Positions 45,891 through 55,621 of a DNA stretch of 64,000 nucleotides are shown here, one piece after another. Made by a program: the position numbers and the translations under genes. Numbering within the stretch: the first letter of the stretch is position 1; every line of letters starts with the position of its first letter. The notes below the pieces were generated by a model. That model did not search any database. It saw nothing but the letters and a program-made list of their open reading frames with translations, and had not been told where the DNA came from. This DNA is from Prevotella jejuni (GTDB lineage Bacteria > Bacteroidota > Bacteroidia > Bacteroidales > Bacteroidaceae): positions 1-64,000 of the forward strand of contig NZ_FZNZ01000007.1 in assembly GCF_900187995.1 (NCBI RefSeq). The letters run 5' to 3'.

Positions 45891-46038
45891 ATCACAGAGG
45901 TACCGTTGGTACATGGAGCAACGGGGTGTTTTGCGGGTTTTATTAGAGACTTTATACCCAAAGCATTTATTCCAAAGGTCATTAGGAATCTGTATGCTAC
46001 ACCGCTGTTACTCTTTGTACCGTTGGTACCTCTGTGAT
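45891..46038. repeat. 148 bp element with 22 bp terminal inverted repeats
   Basis: Left end ATCACAGAGGTACC then GTTGGTAC (45891-45912); right end is its complement (46017-46038) with only the 3 central bases differing. Each end also contains the small palindrome GTACCGTTGGTAC. It lies between susD-2 and the susC-1 promoter and contains no ORF. Could be a MITE-like element or a structured transcript end. Confidence 0.7.
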
Positions 46039-46133
46039 GTTGTGTTTAGCTCTTTCTAATCAGAGATTCTGTCTGCCTTATTTTGTAAGGACCTTAGTTT
46101 ATCACTCCATATTTTGGAAGAAGCTGTTAATTA

Positions 46134-47681
46134 TTAGTTATTATATCCATTATTCTGCTGCTTTTTGAGATTAGCGTTTGCGTCAACCTCATAACCAGGA
46201 ATAGCAGGATATGCCTTATAATAGTCTCGATTGTAACTACGAGCCTCTGTCGTTAAGACGTCATGCCAACCACGAGTTGCATCACTTGTATAACGAGTGA
46301 TAGTCTCATTATTACGGAGCGCATCGAAGAAACGTTGTCCTTCACCTACAAGTTCTTTTCGACGTTCCAACAATATGCGCGCTAACGTAACATCTGAAGC
46401 TGTAACCTGCTTAGTTGTATCACTTGTACGATTTTTGATAATGTCATTCAAGTACTGAGCCGCTTTTGTAGTATCTCCTAATCTAAAGGCTGCTTCTGCT
46501 GCATTAAGATAAACTTCAGAGAGTCGAAGTAAAGGAATATTCGCATAACGAACATCTCCGTTATATGCTGGCATCTTATTTAGATAGACCTTAGCACCAT
46601 TAAATACTTTCTTTTTATCAGCTGATGGGACTAAGAACACGTTAGCTCTAACGTCTTGTGGATCTTCTGCAAGGAGTTCCACAAAGTTTTTTGTTGCACA
46701 TACATCTCCATAGCCAGGAAGGTCAGGGCGATTCTCTGCATAGATATAAGCAATTCCCACTCTGTCATTCCAATCTTGTGAATTGGTAACAGAGAGTTCA
46801 AAAATCATCTCATTAGAATGACTTTTATCATCCTTTTTCCAAGCTTGAACATACTCATCGGCAGTCCAAAGTTTTTTACCCGAATTATTAATAACATCTT
46901 CGGCAGTAGACAAAGCATTTGCCCAATCACCTTTTGTTAAATAAACACGTGATAGCAAAGCCTTAGCTGCATAAAGACTCATATAACCAGTCTCTGGCTT
47001 TGTTTGTAAATTACCAGAGCTAATAGCCTCATTTATGTCTTTGATTACTTGAGTATAACACTCTGCAACTGTACTACGGGAAGGTTTCTCCTCTGTTGAG
47101 ATTACCTTTGTCACCAATGGTACACCTAACGATGCACCATTATCCTCGGTGTAAGTCTTTCCATAGACACGAGTTAAATCAAAGGTTGCCATAGCTCTTA
47201 AAACTAAAGCTTCGGCACGGATTTGACCTATCAATGCCTTTCCTTTTGCATCATCCTTATCTGTTAGTTTTCCACCATCAGCCGCTTCTATGATATGATT
47301 TGCAGTTTGAATTACGACATAAGGTGACTGCCAAATCGCAGTAGTAGGACTAAAATTAGAGGCTGTAGTATATTCCATCTTATAATAGAACGAAGCACGA
47401 TTACTACCATACTTAGAATTATACTGCAAATCTTCTCCGTGCATTTCTCCATAAAGAAACATTTGTAAGCCATAATAATCCTGGGCTCCGGACGAACCTT
47501 TCAAAGCTGCATACATACCTGTACGAGCTGTGACCATGTCAGAACTACTCTTGATGGCAGTTCCTTCTGAAACACCATCACTCGGTCTCTGATCGAGAAA
47601 TTCATCACCACATGATGCCGCACCAGTCATTACAACGACAGCAAGCATAAGGCTATATATTTTCTTATAAGTTCTTTTCAT
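46134..47681 (-). CDS. SusD/RagB-like surface lipoprotein (locus 2)
   Basis: 515 aa. Lipobox GAASC (Cys24) followed by GDEFLDQRPSDGV. RagB/SusD features: QIRAEALVLRAMATFDLTRV and the C-terminal LLERRKELVGEGQRFFDALR. It pairs with the susC gene ending at 47707. A TTG at 47687 could add two residues; the ATG at 47681 is preferred. No enzymes adjoin it. Confidence 0.93.
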   Translation of the reverse strand: MKRTYKKIYSLMLAVVVMTGAASCGDEFLDQRPSDGVSEGTAIKSSSDMVTARTGMYAALKGSSGAQDYYGLQMFLYGEMHGEDLQYNSKYGSNRASFYYKMEYTTASNFSPTTAIWQSPYVVIQTANHIIEAADGGKLTDKDDAKGKALIGQIRAEALVLRAMATFDLTRVYGKTYTEDNGASLGVPLVTKVISTEEKPSRSTVAECYTQVIKDINEAISSGNLQTKPETGYMSLYAAKALLSRVYLTKGDWANALSTAEDVINNSGKKLWTADEYVQAWKKDDKSHSNEMIFELSVTNSQDWNDRVGIAYIYAENRPDLPGYGDVCATKNFVELLAEDPQDVRANVFLVPSADKKKVFNGAKVYLNKMPAYNGDVRYANIPLLRLSEVYLNAAEAAFRLGDTTKAAQYLNDIIKNRTSDTTKQVTASDVTLARILLERRKELVGEGQRFFDALRNNETITRYTSDATRGWHDVLTTEARSYNRDYYKAYPAIPGYEVDANANLKKQQNNGYNN

Positions 47682-47706
47682 AAACAATATTTTTAATTAA
47701 TAGACA

Positions 47707-50700
47707 TTAAAAACCGAGTTCAATACCGAAAGTAAAGGTGCGGAGTGCAGGTGTCTGGAATGTACATACACCATCGACACGCATTTCAGGATCAACGTAA
47801 AGATCCTTTGATTTCCATGTCAACAAGTTACTTGCAGAGAAGAAAGCACGTGCCTTACTCAAACCAATCCGTGTTACCCATTGTGATGGAGCCGTAAATC
47901 CGAGCGTCAGACTCTTCAAACGCAGATAATCTGTTGGCATCAACCAACGAGAAGATACTTCACTTGAATTACCATACTGGAACACTGGCTGTGAGGCATT
48001 CGTATCGCCAGGACCTGTCCACATCTTATTGATGTCATAATAAGTTGGTAACTGACCACCAAAGGTATAGTTTCCATTATTATGTTGCCATGTAGCAGCA
48101 TCAAAAGCCTTACCTCCAAGAGAGAATGTAAAGTTCAGACCGAAATCAATAAACTTCCATGTGATATTATTACTGAAGCCGCCTTCTATCTTTGTTTCGT
48201 GATTTCCTATAATAACTTTTTTCGCTTCATTAGGATTGATTGTTGTGTTACGTGCATTGCTTGTTCCATTATTGAGGTAGTAAGATTCTCTACCAGTATT
48301 TGGGTCAACACCAGCATACTCATAGCCATAGTAGCTATAATAAGGTTCACCTACTTTATGAATGCGAACACCACTGATAATCTGATTTTCTTCACCATAA
48401 ATCTTAGTAAGTTCATTATGGTTATGTCCGAAGTTCAGCATTGTTGTCCATGTAAGGTCCTTTGTTTGGAGGTTGTTACTTTGAATAGTTATTTCATAAC
48501 CTCTATTACGTAGTGAACCTACATTAACAGCTTTCTTGGAAAATCTATCACTATTATAATAACCAGGAACTGCTGATATTGGTAAATCAAAGATTAGGTC
48601 AGACGTTGTACGTACATAATAATCGAATGTCACAGATATACGATCAAGTAACGTTAAGTCAAGACCAAAGTTGACAGAACGGTTTTTCTCCCACTGTAAT
48701 TCTGGATTACCAACACCAACAATAGCCATACCAGATTTTCCATTATAATATTGACCATATTTGTACCAGTTTTGGTAACCATAGAAACTACTTGGTAGCG
48801 TACCATTCACGCCATAACTTGCACGTAACTTACCATCGCTAACAACCTGCTTGATAGGCTCCATGAACTTCTCTGAACCAAAACGCCATGCTGCAGAAAC
48901 TGACCAGAAGTTACCCCATCGATTGTCTTTAGCCAAGCGACTACTACCATCGCGACGGAAACTCACACCAGCATAATACTTATTATCATAGTTGTAGTTT
49001 ACTCGTCCCAACCAACTTGCAAGAGTGTAACCACTTACTTTACTCTCTGCACTGGTCGTACCAGCATTACCAAATTCGTAGAGGTCACCAGGATAATCTT
49101 TACCATTAATGTAATTATACCTTGTGACATATTTCTCTGTTTCATAGCCTAAAAGGGCATCAATATTGTGTAGGCCAAACGTTTTCACGTATGCCAACTG
49201 TGTTTGACCATTTAACTGGCTGATAGAACCCGTGTAGCGTTGTAGTGTACCCCCAGGACTACCATCATTTGACAAACGGTCCCAAAGTACATCTTCATTA
49301 TTTGAAGTATAATCGTATGTCATCTTCTCGCTCAAACGGAGACCATCCCATATATTCCAATCCAACTTCAATGAGTTAAACGCACGCTTGATATCTGTTT
49401 TATCATAGGTATGCAATGCCTCATAGATTGGGTTTACACTAACCAAACTATTTGTTTCACTTCCACGAGCTAAGGTTCCATCAGGTAAGTAAGCGATAGA
49501 AGACGGACTCTGAATAAATGCATAATTGGCTATAGGGCTTGAGAAAGAAGCTCCTCCATCGTTGGTAAGACTTTGATTAACCTTTGAGAATAAAGAAGAA
49601 TATGTCAATGTGAAATGGCCAAATTTATGTGTTATATTAGCATTACCAGTGAATCGCTCCATACCTTGATTAGAGAAGATACCAGTTTGCTTCATATAAG
49701 AAAGTGAGGTGTAGAAACGTGTACTCTCACCACCACCACTCAAGCTAATCTGATAGTTTTGGTGATGACCCGTCTTAAAGAGAAGACTCTTCCAATCGGT
49801 CCACTCCTTAATAGGCTTACCACTTTGATCATATCCCACTGTAGGCTTTGATGCATAGTCTTCAATATTATCCTTAGCAAAAGTCTCTGCATCTGTTTCA
49901 GACTTACCCTCCTTATAAAGAGCATAGTTCTTCAAGCCAAGGAACAGCAGTGCACGTCGTTCGTCTCCTCCTAATACTGGACGATAATTAATTGCTACAT
50001 TAGAGAATCCCCAGTCACTACGGAAATCGACATGTGTCCTTCCTTTCTTACCACTCTTTGTTGTGATTACAATTACTCCATTTGCTGCACGTGAACCATA
50101 AAGAGAAGCTGCTGCAGCGTCTTTTATGACAGTAATTGACTCAATATCATTACTGTTAAGAGTCGCAAGTACGTTTGTTCCAGATTCATTATATTTGCCT
50201 TGACCGATGCCATTGACGTCTCCTGATATCATAGGTGTGCCATCAATAACATACAAAGGTTCATTACCAGCGTTAATTGAACCCATACCACGAATACGAA
50301 TATTACTTACAGAACCAGGAGCACCAGATGCACTTGTCACAGTAACACCAGGAACCGAACCTGCTATCTTGTCTTGGACAGAAGCTACAGGCACATCAGA
50401 CAATTTACCAGGGTCAACGTTAGCAGCAGCTCCTGTAAAGCTTGATTTCTTAAAGTTACCATAACCTGTAACAATAACTTCTTCAAGTGAGCCTGCGTCA
50501 GGTTTCATTACCACCTTTATGCCGTCTGAGACTGGTACGAGTTGAGTTTTTAAGCCAACATATTGTACACGTAACTGATTTTTCCCAGCTGGTACAATAA
50601 GGTGGAATTTACCATCAATGTCAGTGACAGTACCCATCTGTGTGCCAGCTACAAGGATAGAAGCGCCAACGACTGGTAGTCCATCTTCTGAGGAAACTAC

Positions 50701-50784
50701 AGTTCCGCTAATCTCTGTTTGCGCCAGCGCTGTTCCTAAACTTAGGAAGAGGCCGACTAAAAACATCATTAGTCTTTTTTCCAT
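47707..50784 (-). CDS. SusC/RagA-family TonB-linked outer-membrane protein (locus 2)
   Basis: 1025 aa. Same signal peptide as locus 1, then the carboxypeptidase-like domain (about 24-100, VAGTQMGTVTDIDGKFHLIV), plug (about 108-230, NIRIRGMGSINAGNEPLYVI and GSRAANGVIVITTKSGKKGR) and barrel ending FTFGIELGF. It forms the outer-membrane channel for the SusD-2 ligand. The barrel sequence differs widely from locus 1, so the substrates probably differ. Confidence 0.94.
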   Translation of the reverse strand: MEKRLMMFLVGLFLSLGTALAQTEISGTVVSSEDGLPVVGASILVAGTQMGTVTDIDGKFHLIVPAGKNQLRVQYVGLKTQLVPVSDGIKVVMKPDAGSLEEVIVTGYGNFKKSSFTGAAANVDPGKLSDVPVASVQDKIAGSVPGVTVTSASGAPGSVSNIRIRGMGSINAGNEPLYVIDGTPMISGDVNGIGQGKYNESGTNVLATLNSNDIESITVIKDAAAASLYGSRAANGVIVITTKSGKKGRTHVDFRSDWGFSNVAINYRPVLGGDERRALLFLGLKNYALYKEGKSETDAETFAKDNIEDYASKPTVGYDQSGKPIKEWTDWKSLLFKTGHHQNYQISLSGGGESTRFYTSLSYMKQTGIFSNQGMERFTGNANITHKFGHFTLTYSSLFSKVNQSLTNDGGASFSSPIANYAFIQSPSSIAYLPDGTLARGSETNSLVSVNPIYEALHTYDKTDIKRAFNSLKLDWNIWDGLRLSEKMTYDYTSNNEDVLWDRLSNDGSPGGTLQRYTGSISQLNGQTQLAYVKTFGLHNIDALLGYETEKYVTRYNYINGKDYPGDLYEFGNAGTTSAESKVSGYTLASWLGRVNYNYDNKYYAGVSFRRDGSSRLAKDNRWGNFWSVSAAWRFGSEKFMEPIKQVVSDGKLRASYGVNGTLPSSFYGYQNWYKYGQYYNGKSGMAIVGVGNPELQWEKNRSVNFGLDLTLLDRISVTFDYYVRTTSDLIFDLPISAVPGYYNSDRFSKKAVNVGSLRNRGYEITIQSNNLQTKDLTWTTMLNFGHNHNELTKIYGEENQIISGVRIHKVGEPYYSYYGYEYAGVDPNTGRESYYLNNGTSNARNTTINPNEAKKVIIGNHETKIEGGFSNNITWKFIDFGLNFTFSLGGKAFDAATWQHNNGNYTFGGQLPTYYDINKMWTGPGDTNASQPVFQYGNSSEVSSRWLMPTDYLRLKSLTLGFTAPSQWVTRIGLSKARAFFSASNLLTWKSKDLYVDPEMRVDGVCTFQTPALRTFTFGIELGF

Positions 50785-50898
50785 AAATTCTCGCTTTAGT
50801 TAATATAATAAATAAACTATTTCAGACCCAAATACTAACAACGTAAGGTATCACAAACTATATGCAAGTAAAGATAGGTTGCTTTATTTAACACTTTG

Positions 50899-50930
50899 CA
50901 AAGATAGTGCACCATTTTTAAAGTTCCAAG
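50899..50930 (-). promoter_or_regulatory. Promoter of SusCD-2
   Basis: TATCTTTG on the minus strand (50906-50899) with TTG about 20 bp upstream, inside sequence nearly identical to the SusCD-1 promoter (about 140 bp upstream of each start codon, weaker similarity to about 320 bp). Confidence 0.8.
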
Positions 50931-51326
50931 CAGAAAAGAAAATAATTGACTGGTATTTTACATTTATTAATAAAGAATAGTGATAATGTGTAGTATTTGG
51001 TATGAAAATAATGAAAATGTGTATTATAAAGCGTTGTAAAAATATCAGAATGTAATTAGTACACTTTAAGAAAGTGCTGAATGTTGAATGAATGTTAATC
51101 CTCTTGGGTGACTAAAGATGATTTTTACGACTCACTACCAGCAAGACTTTCGAATAAGATAGCAGTAAAAGAGGTTCTTCCGTTAAATGTGTAGATTGTT
51201 AATAGAATGAGATTAATCCACATACATGGTAGGCTTACCTCCAATAAGATTGTTTTATAGGGGGTGGGTAAACTATATGATAAATGTAATTAGGTGTGAT
51301 GTCTATCTGTCATCTACAAACAATTT

Positions 51327-51392
51327 ATTCCTATTAGCCTAATTAGGCTATTTAGTCCAATTGGGCTAATTAGGCTAATAACTTATTATTCT
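51327..51392. repeat. 22 bp array (3 units) of TTAGCCTAATTAGGC type
   Basis: Three adjoining 22 bp units (51327, 51349, 51371) from the words TTAGCCTAATTAGGC and CCAATTGGGCTAAT, both palindromic in part. Lies inside element B. Confidence 0.7.
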
Positions 51393-51426
51393 GTCATAAT
51401 TTTTCACGTCATAATTTTGAATACAT

Positions 51427-51530
51427 GCTCTTTTGGCTTCTAAAAGACGCCCTTTTGGCTTGCAAAAGATGCTCTTTAAGACCCTTGCTAACGCCCTTTT
51501 GAAGTTCAATTAGGCACCTTTTACTTTATA
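51427..51530. repeat. 22 bp array (4-5 units) of GCTCTTTTGGC type
   Basis: GCTCTTTT/GCCCTTTT at 51427, 51449, 51471 and 51493, with a weaker unit at about 51515; exact 22 bp steps. CTTTT and AAAAG words within units form dyads. Counterpart of the array in element A. Confidence 0.8.
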
Positions 51531-51976
51531 CTTGGTAACTAATTGATACCCTGTTGATTGTAAACCTGCTTCATGTGTGTGTTTTTGTCGTAAGTTATAG
51601 GTGTTTTCCTTGAAATTATGTAATGATTTTTTAAGCCCTGGTCTGCATATTTTCGAAGTCTTAAAACGAAAAGATTTTCAATGAAAGAGGATGAAAATAG
51701 GATAGATAGTTGACTGTCTCAGCTATATTTTTGTTTAATGACTAACTTTGGATCTTACGTTAAAGCACTACGAAAAGCGTCCACACATTTAACGGAAGAA
51801 CCGTAAAAGAACTCAAAGTAAGTGTGAGTGAAAAATACACTTCACCTAATTTATGTCGGTTCATCATGTCCTTTTGATGTCTTTTCATCATCGTATCTAA
51901 AGTCAGAAGCGTCTAAATAAATTCTCTTGTGTATGATAAAAAGGAGGTTCAGACTAATTATTTGGCTCGTTTTTAT

Positions 51977-51984
51977 TACTTTTG
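51977..51984 (+). promoter_or_regulatory. Probable -7 box of the YeiH-family gene
   Basis: TACTTTTG, 53 bp before the start codon. No -33 TTG at proper spacing. Confidence 0.45.
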
Positions 51985-52037
51985 TAGTCTTGTAGCATGG
52001 ATATTTTTAACTTTATCTATAATTATAGTATAAGTCT

Positions 52038-53081
52038 ATGAAGTTAACAGAACAGCGTAGTAGTATGCTTCATGGTGTACTGCTGATTACTTTGTTTGCG
52101 TGTGCCGCCTTCTATATCGGTGATATGGGATGGGTGAAAGCACTCTCTTTGAGCCCGATGGTTGTTGGTATCATCTTAGGTATGCTTTATGCCAACAGCC
52201 TTCGTAACAATCTTCCAGACACGTGGGTGCCAGGTATAGCCTTCTGTGGGAAGCGTGTGTTGCGCTTTGGTATTATCCTTTATGGTTTTCGTTTGACTTT
52301 TCAAGACGTGGTTGCCGTAGGGTTACCAGCCATTGTTGTAGATGCGATTATCGTATGTGGAACGATTCTCTTAGGTGTTTTAGTAGGAAGACTATTGAAG
52401 ATGGACCGTAGCATTGCGCTTTTGGCAGCTTGTGGAAGTGGTATCTGTGGGGCAGCAGCAGTGTTGGGTGTGGATGGAGCTATCCGTCCGAAGCCTTATA
52501 AAACAGCTGTGGCTGTAGCGACGGTAGTAATCTTTGGTACACTGTCGATGTTTCTTTATCCTATTCTCTATCGTGCGGGTATATTCGATTTGCCGCCTGC
52601 TCAAATGGGAATCTTTGCTGGTTCGACGATTCATGAGGTGGCTCATGTCGTTGGAGCAGGCAATGCTATGGGTGCAGCAGTGAGCAACTCAGCGATTATC
52701 GTTAAGATGATTCGTGTTATGATGTTGGTACCTGTATTATTAGTCATTGCCTTCTTTGTTGCAAAGAACGTTGCCGAACGAGGGGAAGAGGGCAACGGTG
52801 GAAGTAAGATAAACATCCCTTGGTTTGCCATCCTCTTCCTTGTAGTCATCGGTTTCAATTCCTTGAATTTACTTCCGAAGGCGTGTGTTGATTTCATTAA
52901 TACGTTTGACACCTTCCTTCTTACCATGGCTATGTCGGCATTAGGGGCTGAAACGAGTATCGATAAGTTTAAGAAAGCTGGCTTTAAGCCTTTCCTCTTG
53001 GCTGCTATCCTGTGGTGTTGGCTGATTGGTGGAGGTTATTGTCTCGCAAAGTATGTGGTGCCTTTGATGGGTGTTGGGTGA
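52038..53081 (+). CDS. YeiH/UPF0324 family membrane permease (putative sulfate exporter)
   Basis: 347 aa with about 10 membrane helices. Family features: LSPMVVGIILGMLYAN near the N-terminus, AACGSGICGAAAVLGVDGAI in the middle, and AGSTIHEVAHVVGAGNAM followed by SNSAIIVKMIRVMML. UPF0324 members are annotated as putative sulfate exporters, but the substrate is unproven. The last codons (LMGVG) run into the G/T-rich tandem repeats that follow, so the C-terminus may have been altered by repeat expansion. Confidence 0.88.
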   Translation: MKLTEQRSSMLHGVLLITLFACAAFYIGDMGWVKALSLSPMVVGIILGMLYANSLRNNLPDTWVPGIAFCGKRVLRFGIILYGFRLTFQDVVAVGLPAIVVDAIIVCGTILLGVLVGRLLKMDRSIALLAACGSGICGAAAVLGVDGAIRPKPYKTAVAVATVVIFGTLSMFLYPILYRAGIFDLPPAQMGIFAGSTIHEVAHVVGAGNAMGAAVSNSAIIVKMIRVMMLVPVLLVIAFFVAKNVAERGEEGNGGSKINIPWFAILFLVVIGFNSLNLLPKACVDFINTFDTFLLTMAMSALGAETSIDKFKKAGFKPFLLAAILWCWLIGGGYCLAKYVVPLMGVG

Positions 53082-53282
53082 TGAATGTTGGGTGAAGGGT
53101 GTTGAGTGATGGGTGTTGATGAAGTGCGCATCTGAGGGAACATGTTTGTTGGGCGATGGGTGTTGAGTGTTAGGTGTTAATGAAGTGCGCATCTGAGGGA
53201 ACTTGTTTGGTTGCGGGGTTGGATGATGGATGTTGAGTGTTGGTTGTTGATAAAGTGCGCATCAGAGGGAACATGTTTGGTG
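53068..53282. repeat. 60-61 bp tandem repeat, about 3.5 units
   Basis: AAGTGCGCATCTGAGGGAAC recurs at 53122, 53183 and 53243 (steps 61 and 60), each preceded by a G/T-rich stretch of GGTGTTGAGTG words; the first unit is partial and begins inside the end of the permease gene. A minus-strand ORF across it (52941-53192) is an artefact of the repeats. Confidence 0.85.
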
Positions 53283-53528
53283 GGGAGTTTGCTCGGATGC
53301 TGTATGTTAAACGATGCGAGGAGGGATTCTGTGGTAGAGTGGGGGATAAGTTGAAATTGTAATATTGTAATGAAAGTAGAAAGAAGAAACTATTTAGTAT
53401 TTTGACATTAAGTAAGTTTCGATATCTCCTTTCGATAGTATTGATAATAAGCTGTTATATTAGGTTTACAAGCATACGTGTGATAGCTTAAAAGAAGAGT
53501 AATGTTTTTTGTGCGGATAAGACTTCAC
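53283..53528. other. Intergenic region after the 60 bp repeats
   Basis: About 245 bp with no recognisable ORF or signal before the 3' end of the minus-strand duplicated protein gene. Confidence 0.3.
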
Positions 53529-55481
53529 TTATTTCTCAATCAGCGGTCGGAAGACTTGAGGAAACGTTCCCTGTTTCGCTTGTTGTTGAAGAAAAGCCTT
53601 TATATCTGAGAAGTTCTTGTATTTTTCTTCTTGGGAAATCATATCTTTAAGAATGTCATAGCTCCACGGTGCAGGGTAGCTCCAAAGGAGATTGATGTAA
53701 CGAGGTTGACCGTAATGTGTCTTCTCTTTGGCTGCTGCTTGGCAGATAGTCTTTGCATACCATTCAAAGTCTGGGTCCTCCCACTTCTTAAGAAGCCAAT
53801 AAGCTTGGTCGGTCATTCGCCCATTCTTCTTCAGATCGCGCTTCAGAAACTTATTGATTCGAGCGATATCGTTCTTGTTCTTGTATCGAGCGAGGAACAT
53901 CAAGACCCCGTCATTGCCTTTGTCAGCCTCTTTGATGATAGTTGGGTAATAGGATTTGAGTGGTTGGAGGTCCTGAAGGAAGGCATTTTCATATCCATAT
54001 TTCTTCATATAATCAAAGAACACTAAGCTGTCAATGGCTGCTTGCTGTTGTGCTGGTAGGTCCTCGTCTACGTTACGATAGTAGACGCTGAGAATAGAAC
54101 GGTGGAAGGGAACTTTGAATTCTTCTTCAGAGTTTGATATATGGTTGACTCTTGTTGTGTCGTTTATAGCCTGTTTAAGAATGTTGAATATTTGCCCATT
54201 GGGTTTCTCCAACAGGATTCTGAATGCCCAAAGACGTGTGATAGGCGAAGGACTTGTTTGGGCAAGCTCAGCCAACTGGTCGCTTGTAGCATTGTAGCGC
54301 AATGAGTCAGCATAGTCAAATTGCATTAAACGATAACGATTAGAGGAGCCCACTTTCTCTTCTTCAGAAAAGAAAGTCTCCTTGTTTAAGGCGTCAAGAG
54401 CCATTCTAAGTGTTTTAAGCGACTCTTCCGTTTGTGGTCTTCCACTTCTGACAGTACGTCTTTCCTTTAGATATCTGTCGTACAGCGGTTGGAAGATAGG
54501 AGGGATAGGACCTTCCTTTGCATACTTTATAAAGTGTTCCTTTATTTCGTGAATGTTACTATATCTGTCTTTACCAGAAAGGATATTCTCGAGAAGTTGG
54601 TAGCTCCAAGGTGCAGGATATTGCCAAAGAAGGGGGAAATACTCTCTTACGCTAAAGTAATCTGGTTTACCGATAACGGCTTGACAAACGCTTTTTGCGT
54701 ATTCTTCAAAGTCTGGTTTGCCCCATTCTTCGAGGATTTCACGGGAATCGTATGTCAGTCGCTTGTTCTCCTCAAAGTCAGCTTGCAGCAACTTACGGAT
54801 GTGCTGTAAGTCGTTAGGATTCTTATATTTGATGAGCAATGGCAGGACTTCTACCTGTCCGTTGTCGGCAGCTTCGACTACAGCTGCATAGTATTTCTGT
54901 TTAGGTTTGAGTTGTTCGAGTATTCCATAGGAATATCCATAACGCTTCATATAGTCGAAGAAAACCAGACTGTCAATTGCCTCTTGCATTTCTGGTGTCT
55001 GACTATTCACTTGGTCAAAATAGTAGAGAGAGAAAGCTCTGAGGTTAAAAGGTTTCTTGGTATATAAACAATAACTCATCTGCTCAGTCTCTGTGGTGTC
55101 GTTGATAACTGCTTTCAGGACATCATAGACTTGCTTGTTAGGTTTCTCTAACAAGATTCTGAAAGCCCAAAGACGAGTGGCAGGATTAGGATTTGTCTTA
55201 GCTATCTCGGCTAATTGGTCTGGTGTGGCATGACGGCGCAGCCAATCAGCGTAGTCAAATTGCTTAGAACGATGATGTTCTGGACCGAGTACGTAGGTAA
55301 CAGCAAAGATATCATACTTGTTTATGGAGTCGATAGCCATCTGAATGCTGTCTGGCATCTCGTACACATCAGTCTTACCACTTCTGAAGCTACTGCCAAG
55401 AAGGGTTATAGAGAGGAGTGTTGCGACAAGGCAAACAGGTTGTTTAAGGTTGAACTTTTTAATTCTTTGAACTGTGAGCAT
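53529..55481 (-). CDS. Exported protein with two 310-residue internal repeats
   Basis: 650 aa, not recognised. An N-terminal hydrophobic stretch (about 13-32, CLVATLLSITLLGSS) looks like a signal peptide. The rest is two homologous halves: TRLWAFRILLEKPN occurs at about 102-115 and again 313 residues later, as do FDYAD.LR..AT.DQLAE, AIDSLVFFDYMK.YGY and YPAPWSY. The helical, repeat-rich sequence suggests a solenoid (HEAT-like) scaffold. The start is uncertain (frame open from 55538). Neighbour on the same strand: a membrane protein 140 bp upstream. Confidence 0.7.
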   Translation of the reverse strand: MLTVQRIKKFNLKQPVCLVATLLSITLLGSSFRSGKTDVYEMPDSIQMAIDSINKYDIFAVTYVLGPEHHRSKQFDYADWLRRHATPDQLAEIAKTNPNPATRLWAFRILLEKPNKQVYDVLKAVINDTTETEQMSYCLYTKKPFNLRAFSLYYFDQVNSQTPEMQEAIDSLVFFDYMKRYGYSYGILEQLKPKQKYYAAVVEAADNGQVEVLPLLIKYKNPNDLQHIRKLLQADFEENKRLTYDSREILEEWGKPDFEEYAKSVCQAVIGKPDYFSVREYFPLLWQYPAPWSYQLLENILSGKDRYSNIHEIKEHFIKYAKEGPIPPIFQPLYDRYLKERRTVRSGRPQTEESLKTLRMALDALNKETFFSEEEKVGSSNRYRLMQFDYADSLRYNATSDQLAELAQTSPSPITRLWAFRILLEKPNGQIFNILKQAINDTTRVNHISNSEEEFKVPFHRSILSVYYRNVDEDLPAQQQAAIDSLVFFDYMKKYGYENAFLQDLQPLKSYYPTIIKEADKGNDGVLMFLARYKNKNDIARINKFLKRDLKKNGRMTDQAYWLLKKWEDPDFEWYAKTICQAAAKEKTHYGQPRYINLLWSYPAPWSYDILKDMISQEEKYKNFSDIKAFLQQQAKQGTFPQVFRPLIEK

Positions 55482-55621
55482 AGAACTTTGAACTTTATGA
55501 TTTGAACTTCGAACAACTACGAATGGCACTAATGGCACGAATCCTTATTGTTCTTTGAACTTTATGATTTGGGTTTATAGCTTTTTCTTTTCTCATAGTA
55601 GGTAATCATCATTATGAATTA

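Larger units (their letters stand above)
51173..51802. mobile_element. 0.6 kb non-coding element with terminal inverted repeats (copy B)
   Basis: Ends GGTTCTTCCGTTAAATGTGT (from 51173) and its complement (to 51802). In the reverse direction it aligns with copy A at 16018: shared ends, shared GACGCTTTTCGTA and TTTAACGTAAG motifs, CATTACATAATTTCAA, and the central 22 bp array. The left third differs from copy A and contains a GGCTAATTAGCC-type array. No transposase is encoded. Confidence 0.75.

Noticed and set aside
52941..53192. 83-codon minus-strand ORF rich in Thr, Pro and His
   Set aside because: It is a translation of the 60 bp repeats and the antisense end of the permease gene.
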